From assembly GCA_029983705.1 (NCBI GenBank), contig JASBYZ010000004.1, positions 1 through 36,111 of the forward strand: DNA of 36,111 bases, written 5' to 3'. The position numbers and the translations under genes were made by a program. Below the pieces are notes generated by a model. It saw only the letters and a list, made by a program, of their open reading frames with translations. It was not told the origin of the DNA and ran no database searches. Shown one piece after another: positions 31,881 to 36,111 of this stretch; the first letter of the stretch is position 1, and every line of letters starts with the position of its first letter. The stretch comes from Coriobacteriales bacterium. GTDB taxonomy: Bacteria; Actinomycetota; Coriobacteriia; Coriobacteriales; JAEZZM01.

Positions 31881-32781
31881 GAAGCATCAAAAACTTCTAG
31901 AACTCTCTAAAGAAGAGCTATCCCTTCAGACAGGCTTTCCTATTACACAGGCTAAACAATTTAATGAGCTCCTGTTTTCAAAAGGACAGGAACTTTATCG
32001 TGATTTGCCTTGGAGAAACACGAGAGATCCCTATGCTATCTGGATTTCAGAGGTAATGCTCCAGCAAACACAGGTTTCGCGTGTGTTAGAGCGCTGGGAA
32101 ACTTGGCTTGAGCTTTTTCCTACGGTAGATGCACTTGCAAGCGCATCTCAAGCTGAGGTACTTCAGTTGTGGCAAGGTTTAGGCTATAACCGAAGAGCTT
32201 TGATGCTAAAGCGCGCTGCAGATTATATTAGTGAACATACGTCAGGCAAGATGCCAGATGAGGTCTTAGAGCTTGAAGCGCTTCCCGGTATAGGCCCAGC
32301 CACCGCCGCAGGTATCGTAGCTTTTGCCTACGATAAGCCCTCTCTTTATTTAGAAACTAACGTACGCTCAGTGCTCTTGCATGAGTTTTTTACAGATCAA
32401 GATCAAGTGAGCGATGAAGAGCTTTATCAAGTTCTTGCACTCTGTCTCCCTCAAGATAATTACCGCTCTTATTACTATGCCTTTTTAGACTACGGAGCAC
32501 ATTTAAAGTTAATTATGCCAAACCCTTCAAGACGCTCTAAGCATCATGCGACCCAAAGTAAGTTTGAGGGCTCACACAGACAAAAGCGTTCTTTTTTACT
32601 CAAACAAATACTGAGTACAAGTGAGGAGATTAGCTTTTCTGAACTGGCTTACTCACTCAATACATTTGAGAGAGAGCACGACAGAGAGAGCCTAAGTGAT
32701 GAGTATATTAAAGAAATTCTTGATGAACTCATTCGTGAAGGTTTTGTCAAAAAATCAAATCTGAACTATCTGTCAAAATAG
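31873..32781 (+). CDS. MutY-like A/G-specific adenine glycosylase homologue lacking the Fe-S cluster
   Basis: A 302-residue HhH-GPD glycosylase. LPWRNTRDPYAIWISEVMLQQTQV (split here as residues 45-54 and 55-68) carries the catalytic Glu60. The helix-hairpin-helix is LPGIGPATAAG (137-147). The segment that normally reads xDGNVxRVL with the catalytic Asp here reads YLETNVRSVL, with Glu161 in that position. After it, the four-cysteine Fe-S motif of classical MutY is missing; instead there is DYGAHLK...NPSRRSKHH..QSKFEGSHRQKR. This is known in some Fe-S-free MutY relatives. The start ATG at 31873 overlaps the Rrf2 gene; a longer frame starting at 31768 would lie inside it. Expected role: removing adenine opposite 8-oxoguanine. 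Confidence 0.82.
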   Translation: MTKKHQKLLELSKEELSLQTGFPITQAKQFNELLFSKGQELYRDLPWRNTRDPYAIWISEVMLQQTQVSRVLERWETWLELFPTVDALASASQAEVLQLWQGLGYNRRALMLKRAADYISEHTSGKMPDEVLELEALPGIGPATAAGIVAFAYDKPSLYLETNVRSVLLHEFFTDQDQVSDEELYQVLALCLPQDNYRSYYYAFLDYGAHLKLIMPNPSRRSKHHATQSKFEGSHRQKRSFLLKQILSTSEEISFSELAYSLNTFEREHDRESLSDEYIKEILDELIREGFVKKSNLNYLSK

Positions 32782-32960
32782 CTAATTTCGATAGAACATT
32801 CTGTTATTTAGCTCGTAAAAGGGTATAGAATTGAACGTGCGCAAATTCAGTCCAAAAAAATTATAAAAGTGGGAACGATTATTAATTGTTTGGAATGTGT
32901 TAGTATGTAAATCGCATACAAAACAGCATAAGGTTTTGTTGGAGAGAAAGGGAGTTGTTG

Positions 32961-33500
32961 ATGGAATTCAACGAGTCACAAACAAAAAAGAATCTTGAAG
33001 CTGCTTTCGCTGGGGAGTCACAAGCAGCAACCAAGTACGGATTCTATGCTGATCAAGCTAAAAAAGACGGTTATGTGGGTATTCAAAACATTTTTAACGA
33101 GACCAAATCTAACGAGGTAATGCACGCTAAGATTTGGTTCAAGTACTTACATGGTGATAAGATTCCTGATACCATGACCAACCTTAAGGATGCTTCTGCT
33201 GGTGAAAATTATGAGACCAATGAAATGTATCCAGAGTTTGCAAAGGTTGCTCGTGAAGAGGGATTTGATGAGATTGCTTGCAGATTTGACGTTGTAGGCC
33301 AGGTTGAGGCACATCATGAGGATCGCTACAACCGCATTATTGACCGCCTTGACAAGGGTGAGATTTTTAAGCGCGATGAGTCAACCGTATGGAAGTGTAA
33401 CGTATGCGGACACTTACATGTTGGCGCAACCCCTCCAGAGATTTGCCCAGTTTGCTCACATCCAAAGTCACACTTTGTAATTAACTGTGTACAGTACTAA
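32961..33500 (+). CDS. Rubrerythrin
   Basis: A 179-residue non-haem iron peroxidase of anaerobes, which reduces hydrogen peroxide in the cytoplasm. The ferritin-like N-domain supplies di-iron ligands including Glu19, Glu52-x2-His55 and Glu117-x2-His120. The C-terminal rubredoxin domain has CNVCGH (146-151) and CPVCSH (162-167). The length is typical. The start is ATG at 32961 with GGGAG upstream; an in-frame TTG six bases earlier is less likely. It has its own 180-base upstream region and a strong terminator, so it is monocistronic. Control by the nearby Rrf2 regulator is plausible but unproven. Confidence 0.95.
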   Translation: MEFNESQTKKNLEAAFAGESQAATKYGFYADQAKKDGYVGIQNIFNETKSNEVMHAKIWFKYLHGDKIPDTMTNLKDASAGENYETNEMYPEFAKVAREEGFDEIACRFDVVGQVEAHHEDRYNRIIDRLDKGEIFKRDESTVWKCNVCGHLHVGATPPEICPVCSHPKSHFVINCVQY

Positions 33501-33524
33501 GTTATAAACCTTATAGACTGTTAC

Positions 33525-33565
33525 AATAAGTCCACTGCCACTATGGCGGTGGACTTATTTATTAT
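33525..33565. terminator. Terminator after rubrerythrin
   Basis: A 16-base-pair stem AATAAGTCCACTGCCA (33525-33540) with TGGCGGTGGACTTATT (33544-33559), one G-U pair and a three-base loop, is followed by TATTATTAT. Confidence 0.85.
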
Positions 33566-33582
33566 TATCGAGAAAGTGATTT

Positions 33583-35688
33583 ATGCAAGAGAGCAAGCCA
33601 AGCATTTCAAGTCTCTTAGCTCTACCATATAAGTGGGGAGAGCGACTCGCATGGATATGTCTTTTAGCAGTCTGTTTATTTGTGCCAATAGCTTTTGGCA
33701 ATTTTACCCTTATTGGCCTTGGTTCTCTTGGTTCAATTAGCTACGACCAGTTTGATTTAGTAAAAAAGACTGTGCTGGAAGTATTTGTATATACTGCATT
33801 TTTAGGTATTTCAGTTTCTATTCTCTTTGAAAAAACAAAAATAAGGGTGAGCCCAGTTTTTATACTACTTATCCTCTTTATAGTGTGGGCACTTATAAGT
33901 AATCTTTGCGCTATCGATAAGGACCTCTCATTTTTTGGAAAGTACAGAAGGTATGAGGGTACGCTTGTCTTTATTGATTATGCGCTTTTGGCTTTTGTAG
34001 CACTTCAACTGGTTGACAGGCGCTCGCGGCTTAATTTGGTGCTCAAGACCTTTTTAGTCTCATCATTTTTTGTTGCAAGCTATGGCTTTGCACAGTTTTT
34101 ACAGCTTGATCCAATTTCTTGGGGCTCTTTAGGTTTTGAGTCAAGGCGAGCATTTGCTATGTATGGAAACCCAAATATGCTCGGCTCATTTATTGTAATG
34201 CCCTTAAGCATTGCTTTTGCCTTTGCACTTTCTTCTAAACACAGAGTAGAAAAAATAGTCTATTGGCTTTTATTTCTATTATTTGCTCTTGTGTGCCTGG
34301 TAACCTTTACGCGCGGAGCTTGGCTTGGCGCCTTTGTGGGAGTAGTTACGGTTTGCGTACTTGCTTTAAGGTGCAAGATTAGCTTGACTAAGGTCGATAA
34401 GGTATTTATCGCCCTTATTGCTGCTGCTCTAATACTCGTCATGATAGTTTCAAGTGTGCTTGGTGACAGCGCAACCAATGTAGCCTCGAGAATTATTTCT
34501 GCCTTTAGTGGTTCAGGCTCAGCATCTACCCGCTCTATGATTGGTGCAAGCGCGCTTGAAGCAATAAAGGATAGGCCACTTTTTGGCTGGGGAGCAGATA
34601 GTTTTAGGCTCATTTTTCCTATGTATAAGCTTCCAGAATATGCCCAGGCAGCAGGCGCTTTATCGGTAGCTGACAACGCACATAACTATCCTTTACAACT
34701 GAGTGCCGGGGTAGGAATACCTGGAACCTTACTTGCGTACGCCTTCTTTATTGCATCGCTTATATACGCACACCTGCACTTTAACTCTAAGGAACATGCG
34801 CAAGAAAACTTTGGCGTTTGTGCAGTGGTTGCTGCAGTTTGCGCATATCTTGTTGATATGTTTTTTGGCTTGTCGCTCACAGGCACTACCTCATTTTTAT
34901 ATCTTTTTAGTGCGATACTTGCAGGTTATGGCTCATCTCGCCTGAAAGCGCTTGAAAGTTCAAACTATCCAAAGCTGACTAACGCCTTAAAGGCAGGAGT
35001 GCTCATACTAATATTTGTATTCAGCTGTTTTGGCTATATTCAGACCATCAAGACCTTTTATGCAGATCACATATTTTTACAGGCAAGCAGAAAAAGCAAT
35101 ATTTTTAAGGCTGAACAAATTGAAGAGGCAATTAAGCTTAACCCTCACAATGATTACTATAAAACCCAGGCAGGTATTGCCTATTACAACTGGTATGGAG
35201 ACAGAAGAGCAGCATTTAATGAGATAAAAGAGAATCAGGGTAGGGAGGCGGCTCTCAATTCGCACCTAGCAAATGAGCTTCATGCAGCCCAGCTTTCTGC
35301 AGAAAAATCCTTGCTGAGCGCTATTGAATTTACTCCTTATGAATACGATAACTACGTGTTCTTAGTTTCTCTCTATAACGATATTGCTCGTCAAGGTGGC
35401 TCCTCAACTGCTAAGGCGGCAAAAGCTGCACTTGAAACGAGCGAGAAAGAGCTTGAGCGCGTGCCCTACGGTGTAGCGCTTTTGATTCAGTATTCTATTG
35501 CACTTGATACTAATGGTCAGAGCGATAAGGCTCTTGAGGTCGCCAAACAGGCAGCAGAACTTGATGAGAGATATATTGCAGCGTGGAAAAATCTAGAACA
35601 ACTAGCTGATAAGAACCAAAGACCAGCAGAGCTGAGCTACGCCCAAGAGCATATAGCTCAGCTTAAACAAAGCGGGCTTGCGCGTTAA
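33583..35688 (+). CDS. O-antigen ligase (Wzy_C) family membrane protein with TPR-like C-terminus
   Basis: A 701-residue protein with about 12-14 membrane helices (about residues 20-490). The Wzy_C/WaaL signature lies centrally: VTFTRGAWLGAFVG on a helix, then RPLFGWGADSFRLIFP in the following large loop, with Arg-Gly and GxGxxxF hallmarks. The C-terminal 200 residues are soluble helical repeats with TPR features (EEAIKLNPHNDYYKTQAGIA; EVAKQAAELDERYIAAWKNL). In Gram-positives such proteins ligate or polymerise surface glycans, or act in membrane-linked glycan transfer. No glycosyltransferase cluster is visible in the window. Its stop overlaps the convergent trigger-factor stop by three bases (35685-35688). 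Confidence 0.88.
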   Translation: MQESKPSISSLLALPYKWGERLAWICLLAVCLFVPIAFGNFTLIGLGSLGSISYDQFDLVKKTVLEVFVYTAFLGISVSILFEKTKIRVSPVFILLILFIVWALISNLCAIDKDLSFFGKYRRYEGTLVFIDYALLAFVALQLVDRRSRLNLVLKTFLVSSFFVASYGFAQFLQLDPISWGSLGFESRRAFAMYGNPNMLGSFIVMPLSIAFAFALSSKHRVEKIVYWLLFLLFALVCLVTFTRGAWLGAFVGVVTVCVLALRCKISLTKVDKVFIALIAAALILVMIVSSVLGDSATNVASRIISAFSGSGSASTRSMIGASALEAIKDRPLFGWGADSFRLIFPMYKLPEYAQAAGALSVADNAHNYPLQLSAGVGIPGTLLAYAFFIASLIYAHLHFNSKEHAQENFGVCAVVAAVCAYLVDMFFGLSLTGTTSFLYLFSAILAGYGSSRLKALESSNYPKLTNALKAGVLILIFVFSCFGYIQTIKTFYADHIFLQASRKSNIFKAEQIEEAIKLNPHNDYYKTQAGIAYYNWYGDRRAAFNEIKENQGREAALNSHLANELHAAQLSAEKSLLSAIEFTPYEYDNYVFLVSLYNDIARQGGSSTAKAAKAALETSEKELERVPYGVALLIQYSIALDTNGQSDKALEVAKQAAELDERYIAAWKNLEQLADKNQRPAELSYAQEHIAQLKQSGLAR

Positions 35689-36111
35689 GCCTCATCGCCC
35701 TCAAATACTATTTCTGATGCTTCAGTAAAGTCATGCATAGCTTTATTTCTGCGTGCAGATTCTTTAGCCTCAGCATAGCTGCCGTCTTTTTTAATAGCTT
35801 CTAAAAATTGATCTTGAGCCTCAGAATTTATGCCAAGGTATTGAGCAATTTCTTCATCTTTAATTTCAGTCTTATTATGGTCAGCAAGGGCACCAAGAGC
35901 GCAGCTTTGTTCTACCGCACGCTTAGCTTCTTCTTTTTCTTGCTCTGCAAGCTCTTCTTCGCTTACGCCTTGCATGCGCATAAACTGCTCACGGGTAAGT
36001 CCCTGCATTTGAAGCATGGCTTCAAAGTTTGCTCTAAAGTCTTTGTATCCCTTTTCTAAAAGCTCTTGTGGAACGCGCTGTTCAAGTCTTTCTGCAAGAT
36101 CATCAGCTACT
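35685..36111 (-). CDS. tig: Trigger factor, C-terminal part (partial)
   Basis: The frame is open from the right edge and ends at 35685, giving about 141 residues. It begins VADDLAERLEQRVP and continues through YKDFRANFEAMLQMQGLT, MRMQGVSEEELAEQ, AVEQSCALGALADHNKTEI and DEEIAQYLG, the helical C-terminal (chaperone arm) domain of trigger factor. The ribosome-binding and peptidyl-prolyl isomerase domains lie outside the window. Trigger factor binds nascent chains at the ribosome exit. Initiation at 36017 is unlikely because the homologous sequence continues upstream. clpP/clpX, often next to tig, are not downstream here. Confidence 0.85.
   Translation of the reverse strand, partial: VADDLAERLEQRVPQELLEKGYKDFRANFEAMLQMQGLTREQFMRMQGVSEEELAEQEKEEAKRAVEQSCALGALADHNKTEIKDEEIAQYLGINSEAQDQFLEAIKKDGSYAEAKESARRNKAMHDFTEASEIVFEGDEA

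Noticed and set aside
34260..34676. Minus-strand frame of 138 residues
   Set aside because: Antisense to the O-antigen-ligase-type gene, with composition explained by its codons and no recognisable motif.
1..36111. CRISPR arrays, transposons or prophage genes
   Set aside because: No regularly spaced repeats, transposases, integrases or phage structural genes were seen.

Overview
The window looks like the chromosome of a low-GC member of the Coriobacteriia, most likely the Atopobium/Lancefieldella/Fannyhessea group. This is inferred from base composition, frequent TTG starts, an actinobacterial-type MutY homologue without an Fe-S cluster, and an NRAMP protein resembling the one described from Eggerthella lenta. 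No phage, insertion sequence or CRISPR array is visible; it reads as core chromosome with an envelope and metal-homeostasis emphasis.

Positions 1-9,850: a partial AIR-synthase-type C-terminus (probably PurL); an ABC exporter (ATPase plus a 1260-residue FtsX-type permease with a giant coiled coil) on the minus strand; divergently, two bacterial PH-domain membrane proteins (YdbS/YdbT type), a small metallochaperone translationally coupled to a hemolysin III/PAQR protein, and a CNNM/CorC-type transporter.

Positions 9,850-17,250 (plus strand): a 518-base non-coding stretch with a well-formed promoter and long leader, then a secreted RlpA-like barrel protein with a strong terminator. Next comes an unusual trio: a stand-alone protein resembling the N-terminal domain of cyanophycin synthetase (HxxEH motif), a PLP aminotransferase and a D-Ala-D-Ala-ligase-like ATP-grasp enzyme with altered substrate-loop residues. 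Then a YtxH protein and a PRC-barrel protein abutting a membrane-anchored polysaccharide deacetylase.

Positions 17,240-27,230 (minus strand): a probable Mg2+ operon (PRC-MgtE-like, NRAMP-related transporter, 5-formyl-THF cyclo-ligase), a lipoprotein, a PadR/DUF1700/DUF4097 operon whose promoter faces and overlaps an opposing promoter for an unlisted 28-residue membrane peptide, and a murE-HAD phosphatase pair.

Positions 27,300-36,111 (plus strand): an MFS drug exporter, tRNA-Val and tRNA-Asp, an orphan HigA-like regulator, a HAD-IB phosphatase coupled to an unrecognised protein, an Rrf2 regulator overlapping a MutY-like glycosylase, rubrerythrin, an O-antigen-ligase-type membrane protein with a helical repeat tail, and, convergent to it, the C-terminus of trigger factor.

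All functional names are from motif reading without database searches. The strongest candidates for something undescribed are the 11.4-14.2 kb trio and the 28-residue peptide opposite the PadR operon.
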